Positions 43,543-56,680 of a stretch of DNA of 64,000 nt are shown piece by piece (the first letter of the stretch is position 1; the number at the start of each line of letters is the position of its first letter). Below the pieces are notes generated by a model, which had not been told where the DNA came from, did not search any database, and worked only from the letters and a program-made list of their open reading frames with translations. This DNA comes from Dioscorea cayenensis subsp. rotundata (taxonomy: Eukaryota > Streptophyta > Magnoliopsida > Dioscoreales > Dioscoreaceae): assembly GCF_009730915.1 (NCBI RefSeq), contig NC_052476.1:20813257-20877256 (forward strand). Direction: 5' to 3'. A program made the translations under genes and the position numbers.

Positions 43543-45856
43543 ATGGCTTCCTCCCACCTCCTCATCTTCTCCTTCTTCTTACTCTCCATCCTCTCCACTC
43601 AATCATCTCCATCATCTCCATCTCCAACTTACATAATCAAAGTTCAACCCTCACTCAAACCCTCAGTCTTCCCCACTCTTCCCCAATGGTACTCCTCCAC
43701 TCTCCCCTCTCCTCTTCTCCACCTCTACTCCACCATCTTCCATGGCTTCTCCACTCTCCTCACCCCTTCTCAAGCTCATTCTCTCCGTCTTCTTCCCGGC
43801 TTCCTCTCCGTTCTCCCCGACAATTCTCACTCTCTCCACACCACTCACTCCTCCCATTTCCTCAACCTTCTCTCCTCTTCCAACCTCCCCAACTCCCTTC
43901 TCTCCTCTTCCATCTCTGGCTCCTCCTCCATCATCGCTTTTATCGACACCGGTATCAACCCTTTCCATCCTTCTTTCAACGACTCCGACCTCTCACCAAT
44001 CCCTTCTCACTGGTCCGGCATCTGCCAATCTGGTCCTCTCTTCCCTCCCTTCCTCCTGTTCTCGCAAACTCATCGGCGCTCGCTTCTTCTTCTCCGGCGC
44101 TCGTCACTCCACCACCGAAACGGCTAACTCCTCAGACGTCCTCTCCCCTTACGACTCAACAGGCCACGGCACCCACACCGCCTCCACCGCCGCCGGCCGT
44201 CCTACCTCCCCCGCCTCCCTCTACGGCTACGCCGCCGGCATCGCCTCCGGCGTTGCTCCCAATGCTCGAATCGCCGTTTACAAGGTCTGCTGGTCTTCTG
44301 GCTGTTTTGACTCTGATATTTTAGCGGCGTTAGATGCCGCCGTTCGTGACGGTGCTGACGTCATCTCTCTCTCCGTCGGCTCCGGTGTTAAGCCGTACCA
44401 TCTCGATCCGATTGCCATTGGAGCTCTTGGCGCCGTCGAGCACGGCGTCGTCGTCGTTGTCTCCGCCGGTAATGACGGCCCTGCTGAGTCGACGGTGACT
44501 AACGTCGCTCCATGGATGATCACCGTCGGTGCCGGCACCATGGATCGCCGGTTTCCGGTCCAAATCCGGCTTGATTCCGGTTTGGTTCTCGCCGGTGATG
44601 GTATCTGGACCGGGACCGCTCTCAAGCCTGAAACATCTTACCCCTTGATCTACGGCGGTGATTCAAGCTCCCGTCTCGGGATTCGTGCCTCCGCCGCGTT
44701 GTGCGCGAAGGGTTCTCTCGATCCCACCGCCGTTAAAGGACGTATCGTTCTATGCGAGCGTGGCGGCGTGCCACGTGCCGAGAAGGGATTGGCCGTCAAG
44801 GAAGCCGGCGGCGTTGGAATGATTCTCGCCAACCAATCACCGGACGGTAACGGAGTTATCCCTGACCCGCACGTGCTCCCCGCCGCCGCCGTCGGATTCC
44901 ACGCCGGCGAACAACTCAAGAGCTATATCAAAGCCGCCGGCAGCTCGGCGGCGTGCCAGCTCATCTTCGGCGCCACCCAACTCAACGTCACTCCGGCGCC
45001 AACCCTCGCCGCCTTCTCCGCACGTGGCCCAAATGCTGAGTCAGCTTACGTCATCAAGCCCGACGTGATTGCTCCGGGTGTCGGAATCCTCGCCGCCTGG
45101 CCGGACAATGTGGGCCCAACCGAGCTTCCGGCCGATAAACGACAAACTGAGTTCAATGTGCTGACAGGAACGTCTATGGCGTGTCCGCATGTGTCAGGGA
45201 TATCGGCATTGTTGAAAACCGCTCACCCGGAATGGTCTCCGGCGATGATCAGATCAGCTTTGATGACTACAGCTTACATTGATGATAATCGAGGAAACAA
45301 GATCATCGATGAGTCCTCCGGCGAGAATGCGAACCCATGGGGTTTAGGTTCCGGTCATATCGACCCCGAAAAGGCTAATAATCCAGGACTCGTTTATGAC
45401 ATTACTATCGATGACTACATTCAATTTTTATGCAGTTCTAATTATTCACGGCGGAACATAAAATCTGTCGCTAGAGGTAATATTTCACGTTGCTCAAAAC
45501 CTCTTAAAAGAGTATCAGATATAAATTACCCATCGATAAGTATAGTTTTCGAGCAACAAACAGCAAGAAAAATAGAAACGGTGGTTTATCGTACTATGAC
45601 AAGTGTTCGGAACGAGACGATGGAGTATCAAGTTAGTGTAAGTGCACCTGAAACAGTGGAGGTTGTGGTGGTGCCAGAGAAATTAAGGTTTGAGAGGAAG
45701 GGAGATAAGAAAGGGTTTATGGTTAGGGTTTCTGGTGACCGGATTATGTTGTCTCCGGGGAGCTCAAAGACTGTGTTTGGGTCCTTGACATGGAGTGATG
45801 GAAGGCATTTGGTTAGGAGCCCAATTTCAGTTACATGGCAACAACCTTACTTTTGA
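43543..45856 (+). CDS. SBT1.5: Subtilisin-like protease, SBT1.5-like, with one frameshift
   Basis: Secreted serine protease (S8 family) acting in the cell wall. The gene is intronless, coding about 770 aa. Order: signal peptide MASSHLLIFSFFLLSILS, I9 pro-domain (TYIIKVQPSLKPSVFP to LHTTHSSHFLNLL), catalytic Asp in IIAFIDTGINPFHPSF, His in STGHGTHTASTAAG, oxyanion Asn in VSAGNDGPAESTVTNVAPW, an inserted PA domain (GRIVLCERGG, HVLPAAAVGF), Ser in GTSMACPHVSG, then an Fn3-like end. NNPGLVYDITIDDYIQFLCSSNYS and the C-terminal SDGRHLVRSPISVTWQQP resemble SBT1.5. The frame from 43543 reads to about 44049 (SGPLFPP) and continues one base later at 44051 (SSCSRKLIGARFF). One surplus base in CCTCCCTTCCTCC is the simplest explanation. 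Everything else is intact, so I suspect sequence error, but a real inactivating mutation cannot be excluded. Confidence 0.9.
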
Positions 45857-48800
45857 AATTTCAAGAGCTTCTCAAAAGCTTATATTTAGGGTTTTTCACC
45901 TTGTGTTGAATGTTTAATGTTGAAATAAATATATGTTAATTTTCATGTGCAAACCTCTAAAAACTTTAATGTTTCCTTGATTGGTTTGAAGTAGATCTAT
46001 TTAATGAAATAATTTATTCTGACTCAGTCCACATAGTTCATAATATGTTTATTGTATAATGAATATAATGGTTTTTAGTATGACTAGTATTTGGATATGA
46101 TAATAAGAAGACGGTCATTGTATAAATTTAATTTATAAAATAAGTAAAGAAAAATTTATTCACCAAAATAATGTTGTTAATTAAAATTTCACTAGTCCTC
46201 GAAGATTTTTATAAGATTTAAAAGTTGAAAAGATTAAATATAAATACTTGAGAAATGAATCATTTTTAATAATTTTTAATTATTTATTTGTAAGTGATGT
46301 CCATAGATTTTAAATTTGTGGTTACCATTATAATAAGTTTTAATTTAAAATTTTTGTTAAAAGTTATAGTTAAAATTTATTTATATATTATAAAAAATAC
46401 ACAATTAAACTCATGTTAAAATAAAAGTATATATATATATATGAGGATGAATCCTCTGAGAAGGTTGGTAGATTTGAAATCTACCAACGTTACTATCAAA
46501 CGTTGGATTTCAATCCAACAGTTCAGCACAGCAACTGTTAGATTTCAATCCAACGGTTCAGCACTATTCTATGAACAGTGATACTGTGCTTATTAATAAT
46601 AGCACAATAAAAAATAGGATGCACAGTGATTTGATCTAAACCGTTCCATTCAATCAATTTGTGCACAGTATATAAACCAATCTCAACCATCCAACCCTAT
46701 TTCTATTAGACCAACAGGAATCAAATTATAAACAAAACCAAAACTAAACAACCATGTTTGCCACTATGCTTACCTGCCAGCTGATGTTTACACTATATCT
46801 ATATGTATTATCATTATTTTAATAAAAGTTACAACTAAGTCAAAGAGAAAAATAGGTAAATTTTTCATGTGTTCACTGTGTTGTGGCTGATTTCCATTTT
46901 GATCATTGTGTTTTAATTTGTTTCTTTTTGGTCATTAGATATTAATTTGTTTTCACCAGTTGGTCACTTGGGATTTTCTGGCCAAATTTAGATGACGTGG
47001 ATGCCGGAAATACTACGTCACTCTTTTTTTAAGTGAGTTGAGTCAGGATCCTCTCTCCAGCTGAAATGAGACCAAATATAAAAAAAAAAAGAGTCATAGG
47101 TATTTCCGGCGGTCACGTCATCTAAATTTGGCCGGAAACCCCAAGTGACCAACCGGTGAAAATAAATTAATATCTAATGACCAAAAAGAAATAAATTCAA
47201 ACACAATGACCAAAATAGAAATCAGCCATAACACAGTGGCCACATGAAAATTTTATCTTACAAAAATGTATAAGTTACAGTGATTTAACAATCTTTTGGG
47301 ATTTACTATATAGGACATGTAGAAAAATAAAAATTTGCCACGGACACCTAGAATAATATATTAAATGATATGACTTCTACTAAAGAAAACTTAATAATGA
47401 TAAATTACCTTATCATGCAACTCTGGTGAGGTAAAAAAATATGACTTCTACTAAAAAAAATTCACATTGGGAACCAATATACAATAAATGATTTGTACAT
47501 TATAATATTTGGATCTCCAGTGATTTGTCTATAAACAGTACGGTAAGAGCAAAGTTTTAAATTCTTACCATTTTATGCACTATCATTTCACTACAATTTT
47601 TTTTTTTAATTTAGCTAGATCCAAAAGTTTATCCTCCTAGGAATATAATATAACCCATTTGTTTTATTTTAATAAGTATTCCCCTCCAAGGAGTATAATA
47701 TAGCCCATTTGTTTTATTTTAATAAGTAGAAAGAAAGAGAAGGAGTACAATTGTTTTGTGTGCTCTATTTATCAAAAAATATATATTTTTTTATTAATTT
47801 TTATTTTTTTCTAAGCATCTTTTTTATTAAAATAAATAAATAAATAATGATATAAAAGTTATTCTACAATATTCTTTACTTTAGAGTAAATTATACTTTC
47901 TCTTTAAAAGAAAAGTAATGATATTAGTTTGCTACCATGAATATATCCACAATGATTATAATGAATTTAATAAAAGATCAACACTACCAAAATTACATAA
48001 TAAAATCAATTAATTCACTTTTATTATCAACACATATTTAATTTTAATTTATTAACTATTTTTCATATTGAATTTTTGCAGACCCCATCGCAATAAAAAT
48101 TCCAATAATTTTTTTTAATCTTTAATTAATATGAGCTACGAGCTTATCAATGAGAAAGCTACCCTTTAAATTTAAAAAAAGTAATTAAACATAGAAAGTT
48201 AAATGAAAAAAACACTCTTAAGCTTTATTGATTTAATGTTCACCCACCAACATAAGAAAAAAGGGTGAATATATTTTTTTTATATATCATGAGGATGAGG
48301 AAGGTGCTATGCATTTCATTGTTCTAAAAAAAGTTAACTTTTTTTTTCCAATTAAAGTTATAAAAAGGTCAAAGTAGCAATCAAAAGCACATGATATCAT
48401 GGATTAATTGAATGTTAATGCTAGTCTCTTTCTTGAGTTCCTTTTCCACCGTGCATTCAACTTAATTTAAGTTATATATATATATATATATATATATATC
48501 AACTTGAATAATGTTTCTCAATTTGGAAATATATTTATTCAAGTCTCTTTGACTTGTACGCTTTATTTTCTCATATTTTCAAAATTATTCACAATTTGTT
48601 CACTTTCAATGAGCCTAAAAGCTCAAAAAAATAATAAAAATATATATATATATATATATCCAAAAACTACGTCTAACTACTTAATTTTAATTTAGTAGCT
48701 TCAAAAATCTCCAAATTTTCTCATGGAAAAGCAATCAAATAACTACTTCAATTACTCATTAAAATAAATGCAACTTTCGGTATAAAGTACGATCAATTAT

Positions 48801-49684
48801 TTTTTTTAAAAAAATATATAATTTAAATATATTCTTAAATAAACAATTAAATTTTTCCCAAAGGACCCAAACCAACCATCTAAAAATTCTTCTTTTTTTT
48901 TTAATGGCGGGCCCCACTTACACGTAAGCCCAGGTACGCCCGTCCTTAGATAAGTACGGGCTTTCCTTCTACCCAAATTGGGCCCCACTTTCTTTTCCGG
49001 CCCAGTACGGAATTTCCCCCACTTATTTACTTTAATACCCTTTCAACGACGTCTCCGATCCCAAACACCAAATCTCCTCTTCTTCATGACGTGTAGCTCT
49101 GTCATTGGTCATCCTGTTGTAATCATTCGTTCGCCACGTCATCATTCCTGTTAGAAATCCCACAGCGGATCCACCTTTTCTTAGCGAAGCGAAATGCCCG
49201 TGTTCACGGCTATGTACTTTGAACGGTAACGTCACCCTCTCCAGATAACACCTTCTCAAATTTAATTTCCCCAAAATACCCTCCAAAATCACCAAATATT
49301 TCCAGTCTAACCATCACGCTTTTCTCCATATTTCCCACATTGGACAAGGGTATTTAAGTCATTTCCAATAAGACGGTATCCATATCACAGATCTCACCTC
49401 CACCATCGTCTTCGTCTCTCTTCCCCAACTCCGAACTCACTCTGGTTCTGGTGTCCCTCAGGTTCAATCCCACAACCCTGAAACCCTCCTTCTTAACGTG
49501 GTCCAGCGCCGGAAAGCCATGCAGTTACGACTGAAGCGTTCGTTGCTCCGCAGGCCCACCAGCTCCTCCTCCTCCTCCCTTCCTCTTCACCACCTCTTCC
49601 TCCCTTTCACTTACTTCCTCTTCGTCCCTTCTTAAAAAATACACACGCCCAGCTTCCAATCTCAGCCGTCCATTCCCGTCCATC
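45857..49684. other. AT-rich intergenic region with foldback elements
   Basis: About 3.8 kb with no gene. It holds a short perfect hairpin (46466-46488), a long foldback element (46857-47258), (TA)n tracts at 48473-48499 and ~48640-48658, and from 49020 the promoter and leader of the F-box gene, which is relatively C-rich. Confidence 0.5.
46857..47258. mobile_element. Long foldback (inverted-repeat) element, non-coding
   Basis: The left arm 46857-47013 and the right arm ~47094-47258 are inverted copies about 155 bases long with high similarity. They share TTTTCATGTG, GGCTGATTTC, TCTTTTTGGTCATTAGAT, TTGGTCACTTGG and CCAAATTTAGATGACGTG. A loop of about 80 bases separates them. There is no coding capacity, and no certain target-site duplication was found. 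This is the form of a foldback MITE. Confidence 0.7.
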
Positions 49685-52600
49685 ATGAGACCCAATCAAC
49701 CTCCAAACTCAATCCTGGCCGTCCTTTCCCTGGATCTATTGATCCAAATCGTAGATCGCCTGCTAGATCCGTCGGACCGTAAGGCCGTCCGACTCGTTTC
49801 CCTCGCGTTTCTCCGTGCGGAGTCCCTGCAGCGGAGAACTCTTAACGTGCTCCAACGTGACGCCTTGGGCTCTCTTCTCAGGCGCTATGGATCCATTGAA
49901 AGGCTTGACCTTTTTTCGTGCGCGGGGCTCGATGACGTCGCCCTCGCGGCGTCCGTGGCTGACGGCGGGGCGCCGATGCTGAGGCAGATCCGGCTGCGCC
50001 GCGCCAGCGGCGTTGGGTGGCGCGGGTTGGCTGCTATGGTGGCTGCGTGTCCTAAGCTGGAGACTGTGGACCTCTCGCATTGCGTTGGCGTTGGGGACCG
50101 TGAGGCTGCGGCGTTGGCTGGATTGCCGGGGCTGAAGGAGTTGAAGCTCGATAAGTGCTTGAAGGTCACCGATGTTGGGCTTGCGAAGGTGGCCGTGGGG
50201 TGCCCTGGGCTTGAGAGGCTTGGGATCAAGTGGTGCCTTGAGATCTCGGATGTTGGGATTGAGTTGCTGGTGAAGAAGTGCCGGGAATTGAAGGAGTTAG
50301 ATATCTCGTATTTGAAGGTTTGTGATTTCTTTGTGCGTTCTGATTGTTTGTTTGATGTTTTGAATTGGAGAAAGGTTTTATTTTTAGTTATATTTCTTCT
50401 CTGTTTTTCTACCCGAGATTTGAGAAACAATCGCAAGCCTTCTGGAATTTGTTTATATAGCTGTAAGATTTCATGTTTTTTTAGATAATATTAATTCTGA
50501 ATTGTGAGTTAAATTAAGTTCAATTTGCCGTCATCTTGGCTTTGATGAGAAAGATCTGATTTTTATGTTCATATGTATCTATTGATGATGAATTACTTGG
50601 TCTCATATATATATATATATATTTGTTATCATTGGGATGTTTTCAGGTCACTGATAAATCCCTTCAATTCATTTCCACTCTTGGAAAACTGCAAGTTTTA
50701 TCAATGGTGGGATGCTATTTTGTCACTGATGAAGGTCTGAGATGTCTAAACAATGGAAACAACTCGCTGAAGGTCAGTATATTTGGTGTTTATGAAAATT
50801 TCCCCGGCTTTGTAATCTTTCCATAGACAATCTCATTCTTTGTAATTTTGTGTTTTGAACTTAGAGGAATGACAATGCCTTTTATCAAGTATATTGAGAA
50901 ATTTCGATAGCTTTTGGTATGTTATAGCTGATTCTTGATGTTATTTTTCCTCTATGAACTTCAGGAGATCAATGTTTTGCGCTCTCACAATATTACTTCA
51001 TCAGGCTTGGTCTCAGTGATTGATGGACACAAATCTCTCCAAAAACTTAAAGCCGGAGATTGTTTTCTTGTAAGTTGTGACCATGTTTGTGTTCTCACTT
51101 TCAGAGTGGTATCATTTTTTTTTCCTCTGTTTGTGAAATAGTGGAATTTGACTATGTAGGATCTCACACCGCTTTTCTTGTCCAAATTGGGTGGTTTGAC
51201 AAATGGCTTCCGTACGTTGAAACTCGATGGATCTCAAGTTTCGGTGACAAGCCTGCAGATCATTGGTGCCAACTGCAAGCACTTGACGAAGATAGGGCTA
51301 GGCAAATGTAATGGCATAACCGATGAAGGTGTCTCTGAGCTTGTATCTAGCTGTGTTGATCTAAATTCAATTGATCTGACCTGTTGTCGCGAGCTCACTG
51401 ATAACTCCCTTGTCTCAATAGCAAATTCTTGTAATAAACTTGAAACTCTCTTGTTAGAATCTTGTTCACTGATCACCGAAAAAGGTATCAATCTTATCGG
51501 GGCTTGCTGTGCCAATCTAGAAAAGATTGATCTCACAGATTGTGATGTTTCCGACACGGGTAAAACGGCAACCTTTTTCTATAATTCCTGCCAAATTTGT
51601 TTTTTGTTTTGTTTCTTCATTATTTTTTTTATCCTCTATTGGCAGCATTGAAAGGTTTATCCAAATGCTCGGGGTTGATGTTCTTGAAATTAGGACTTTG
51701 CCAAAATGTTTCAGATATAGGACTCGCTTACATTGGATCCGGTTGCGGGGAGCTTCGAGAACTCGATCTTTATCGGTAAACTTCATATTGATTTATTCTT
51801 CTTTACTCTTACTACCTTTCAAATATATCTATAAATTTTATCAAATCTATTATTGTTTGTTCTACAGTTGTATTGCTGTTGGTGATGAAGGATTGGCTGC
51901 TCTAGTGACTGGCTGCAAGAAGATCAAGAAGTTGAACGTGTGCTATTGCACACAGATAACAGACCAGGGAATGAAACATTTAAGCCGATTGGAAGAGCTA
52001 AAAGAGATTGAAATAAGAGGCTTGACTCAAGTTACAAGTTTAGGGATCACTGCTATTGCTATTGGATGCCGGAGTCTGGCAAAAACTAGACATGAAGCAC
52101 TGTGACTCTGTCGATGACGTGGGTTTTTTGGCTCTTACTCAACACTCTGAATTCCTCAGACAGGTGCATTTTCAAAACTCTAGTTGAATAATTGTTATTG
52201 AGTTATTATTTAGTATAACCAATTAACAATTAAGTAAAACGAATTGGAACTTGTTAAATCCGTCATCAAATTGGCTCTTCATAGCTGCCTGAAGTTGTGA
52301 GAACTGATATGCAATCCGAACACTTGAGATACCTAAACATTAGGAAATATGAGTTGTCAATCATAATTAGGTTGCATCGTTCACGCCCAACATGAATAGA
52401 ATATATTTAAATTGCACAACCTTGTTCATGCTGTGATCCTTGCTATCTATCCAGGGCTTATTCATTGCCGATTATTTATAATCAATCAACGTAGACAAAT
52501 CTTTTGGAATTTGTCACTGGTCTGAAATGACAATTGATAAAATACTATAAGATGAGCATTGGCGACAGATATCATATCTGAGATATCTAAACATTAGAAA

Positions 52601-53150
52601 ACAACTTGTTAATTACAACACAATGCGCTATTCATGCCATTCATCCTCATGAACAAACTCGATTTTTCTTATACTCATCAGCTGAAAGTCAAGTGCTGGT
52701 GTACATAATCGCTAAAAGTTCCTAGACAGTATGAACTTGTAGATTTATAGTTGATTATTTCATCTAGAATTTATAAAGAAAACAAATTGACACAGTAAAT
52801 CTGCCATTAGAGTTTTCATTGGTGATCGATGTTTGATAAATCATATGATGCTGATGAAGATGGTCACGATTTGGGTTGATTCACAGATGAATATATCAGA
52901 CTGCCGGATTTCTGATACAGGCCTGAGAAAGCTACTCAGTAGTCTACGGTATCTGCAAGATGCCAAACTAGTACATCTCAAATACGTATCGAAGCAAGGG
53001 TGGGAATTTGCGCTGATGGCCTGCTCAGACAAACTGAAGAAGGTGAAGTTACTAAGTGAACTCCGGCACGTTGTTTCCCCATTTGTGCTTCGTCTTCTGC
53101 AAGCTCGCGGATGCAGGATTCGATGGATTCATAAACCGATGCTGCTGTGA
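49685..53150 (+). CDS. FBL3: F-box/LRR-repeat protein, FBL3-like, with one frameshift
   Basis: Substrate-recognition subunit of an SCF ubiquitin ligase. Exons: 49685-50317, 50647-50772, 50965-51069, 51160-51559, 51646-51775, 51868-52163, 52887-53150. The N-terminal F-box-like stretch (ILAVLSLDLLIQIVDRLLDP) is followed by about 18 leucine-rich repeats of the cysteine-containing type, e.g. LETVDLSHCVGVGDREAAAL, LKELDISYLK, LEKIDLTDCDVSDT, ELRELDLYRC, RISDTGLRKLL and a final ARGCRIRW, all matching Arabidopsis FBL3 order. In exon 6 an A5 run at 52081-52085 has one base too many: the frame GCRSLAK stops soon after, while the next frame gives LDMKHCDSVDDVGFLALTQ up to the donor. The rest is intact, so this is probably an error in a homopolymer, or else a truncating mutation. 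Intron 6 (52164-52886) is unusually long and featureless. Confidence 0.9.
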
Positions 53151-53976
53151 TGATACCACAAGCCTCGAAAATCAAGCACAATGTTTTACTGGGATGATGA
53201 CTGAACCTCAATGAGATTCCGAGTTGCAATCCTGCAGATGCAGCATTCGATACGTCGAGATATAAACTTCGGTGTTACCATGAGACTTGAAAAATGTACA
53301 GGTTTCTATTGAGACTAAAGCAATTGTGTATGTTATAATTCTTGTGAAGTAGAGGTATGTTTGCAAGCTTGCAAAAACAGGATTTTATTCATCTCCTAGA
53401 CGTGGGCTTTTGTGCATTAAGATTGTGTATGATTTTTTTAGATTAATGATGGATATTTATTAATATTGATATATATAATTAATGATGATCGAAGGCTAAA
53501 TATATTAGAATGTAAGAGTAAAGCTTCATTTATATCTATGAATATAGTTCATATTCTTAACAAAATCATTACTTAACACATCAGTAAACAAGTGGTTAAC
53601 CAACTAATACAGACTAGCATTTTTTTTTAGCTTAGTTTCATAATAATGCTAGCATAGCTACCCGTGCTAATGCTACAGAAGCACTACATAAAAGGAAAAA
53701 CTAACCAAATACTAATATTATTAGATAAATTTAATAAAATAATAACAAACAATATAATATATAAACGGTAAAAAACATATATATATATATATATATAACA
53801 ATAAAAAAATTAAAATAAAAACACAGTATATATATTTATTTATTTTATTGTTTCAAAATTAAAATACAAAAAATCATGGATATATATATATGAAAAATGA
53901 TAAAAAAAAAATTAATAAAACAAAATAAAAAAATAAGTATATAATATATTATATTAATATCATATATGTATTGAAA

Positions 53977-54246
53977 GAGGGATGGGCACTGGTGAGGCAG
54001 GGCGGATTGGGTATGAGGAACGTCTCCTCACTCACTCCATCTCGGGTGAAAATTCCCTGTCCCCACCCCAATTAGAAAATCAGAGAAGAGAAATCACTTC
54101 CCGATCTTATCCCTGCTATAGTGATCGGAGAATTTTATTATCTCGTTTTCATCATCACAGGGGAGGGAATCATGGGATTCCAAGTCGCAAATGGAACTAA
54201 TACTTGTTGGGGGGAGGGAGTCCCCACCTCATGCCTATCCCTTTTT
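53977..54246. mobile_element. GC-rich MITE-like element
   Basis: A ~270-bp relatively GC-rich island in AT-rich DNA. The ends GAGGGATGGGCACTGGTGAGG and (complement of the right end) AGGGATAGGCATGAGGTGGGG are imperfect inverted repeats. G-rich and C-rich stretches alternate inside. It has the look of a widespread class of plant non-autonomous DNA transposons and no coding capacity. Confidence 0.55.
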
Positions 54247-56601
54247 CTAGGGATGGTGAGTGGTGTGTGATCCCACTCAACTCAAAATAAATAAATAAAT
54301 AAATAAATAGAAGCAAGCAAATGGCTGCATGTATATATACATGCTATTAAGTAAGATTAATATTATTTCAAAAAAATTTTATAACATTCTTTATAATATT
54401 TTTTCATAATATATATCAGTAAATATAGAATATAATAAATAAAGGATATTCTCATATTTTATACGGGTAAAATGTAATTTAAAAAACTAAATTTAACTAC
54501 ATATTTTCGGTCTATTAGCACTAGATTTTTACTTAAGATATTTGTATCTTTACCGAAAAAGATGAGTTCAAATCTCAGCTCATATGGTTTGCAAATATGA
54601 ATAGGTTAAAGTATTAATTTATCGTCTGTACATATTTTTGACATAATTAATTAATTTTATTAAAAACAAAATCAAAATATATTGGCAAAAGTAGTAAATA
54701 AAATTAAAATTAAAATTAAAAAAGTGGTTCGTCACTAAACAACCTAATCAATATTCAAAGGTCCACATGTTGTATCATTAATTGAGCTGTCTTGAATTGA
54801 ATTAAAAAAAATAAAAAATCAAACTAATGGAAAAAAAAATGCATGGCTTGATTTCCATAACTAGAAGACAAGAAAACCGTGTTAAGTTCTTCAATGCAGC
54901 CTTCTCTGAATAAAAACAATGTATGGCAACCCACCTACCGAAATATATGCTAATAATATAATTAATTACTCTTTATTTCTTCTTCCCTTTACTCTGAAAA
55001 TTTTGTCAACCATTCTCATCTTTGTTTTTAGTATTAAATTGGATTCCTTATTAATCTTGTCGGTGATCATTGTATGATTTTTATAGTTTTAAGATATATA
55101 TCATTTAATCAATATGACTCTCACGTAATCAATTAATGATCCGAATCATTTATTTATTTATTTTTTACAATACCCACAAGTGTCACATAAAATATATATA
55201 ATAGTATGCTGGTTACATTAGTTTATCGACCACTTATAAACTTACAATTAAAATAATGCACATAACTGCATTAATCTATTCTTTCTTTCAACTTAATGTT
55301 AAATGACATATATTTATAAATAGAAGTGATTAAAAAAATAATAAAGCAAGTCTAAGAAAAAACCACAAAATTCACTATAAGTAAAAAGAATACAAATACA
55401 AAATGAAAAAAATATCAGTGGTACCTATGAAATGATTGCCAAAAATAGATCAATTCATTTTAGATGGCTTTAATAAGAGTGGAAAGAATTAACTTTTACG
55501 TTGGGTCTGTCATTTCACGAGATTAGCGGACACATTTTATTAATTAATGTTTTATTGTTCAACTCAATTAAGTGATAATCATGATTGTTATATCACCATT
55601 TTATTGTTTGACTTTATTTAATGAAAAGTAAATAAATCTAGAACAAACCTAACCATTCAAGGTTTTAGTTCAAAGTTGAAGACTTGGAGAAAATTAAGCA
55701 AAAGTTTGACAAAATGAATGGAAGGGATGGTGATATCCCATGCATGACAGCTTCATGTGACCCAAACGTGTCAAAGACTAACACTTTATAAGTCTTTCTT
55801 TTTTAGGCTTCCACGCGCTTCTTTACTTAATAAAAATTCAAATCATGCAAATAACCTACAAAAAAACATAAGTCTTCGAATTAATCATCGAATCAAACAC
55901 ACAAAAGCTTTAATACTAATGAATAATTAATTTAATTCATCTAATATTTATAGTAATTAATAGTTCTAAATAGACAATATTTTCTATTAATCATTATTTA
56001 TATTTTTCTGATTTAAGATTACACGTTGTATAATCGTAGGATTGTCAAAAATAAATTTGAAAAGAAGTTTATTTAACTTTTTTATTTGCATTTTATAGAT
56101 ACTAAACTCTAAAGGTAAGATCCCTTAGCATCATGTATTTCCCAATTCATTATAGTGCATATCTATTATTAATTAAAAATTTAGCATTAATTTTCTTCAT
56201 CTAATAGATAAATTTGTGGTCTATTTATTTTATTAAAAAAACCATTCTATTAAATTTCACATCAAGTCAATAAAATTTAGCACAAACAAAATATTCCTAT
56301 TTAACTTGTGACCTTTAATTTTTTTTCAAAAAGATAATAATCTATTCAATATATTTATCTATTTATTTATTGACAGCCGACACAATCAAAAAAAGTGAGT
56401 GTACTTTCTAAATATATTACACATTTTACCGACGCTGGCATTCGACCCTCATCTTTTACCTGGATATATATACATGTGTTCTTATGCTAAATAGCTATGA
56501 ATATCCTTGGCAATTAATATCGTCAATTTTATCAACCATATTCTCACTTATTTATTTTTTTAGCTTTTTTTTATTATATAAATAATGCTCAAGCTAGTTC
56601 A

Positions 56602-56609
56602 TTATAAAT
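56602..56609 (+). promoter_or_regulatory. Probable TATA box of pectinesterase gene
   Basis: TATAAATA located about 75 bases before the start codon at 56681. This gives a normal plant leader length of about 40-45 bases. Confidence 0.55.
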
Positions 56610-56680
56610 ATGCACCTACATCCTCCTATAATAAACACACACAAGCACAACTACTCCCAAAAACCAAATAACCAAAAACC

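Larger units (their letters stand above)
53151..56680. other. AT-rich intergenic region between FBL3 and pectinesterase gene
   Basis: About 3.5 kb without a gene. It contains a MITE-like element (53977-54246), (TA)n at ~53777-53798, an (AAAT)n run near 54283-54308 and possible tRNA-derived remnants near 54525-54600 (plus) and 56445-56520 (minus). A TATAAATA at 56602-56609 precedes the pectinesterase start. Confidence 0.5.

Noticed and set aside
43663-44919. Several 77-115 aa open frames antisense to the subtilase gene
   Set aside because: Shadows of a GC-rich intact coding region in other frames; no family signature.
49763-50436. Antisense open frames of 105 and 183 aa over F-box exon 1
   Set aside because: Mirror frames of the leucine-rich repeat coding sequence with no independent support.
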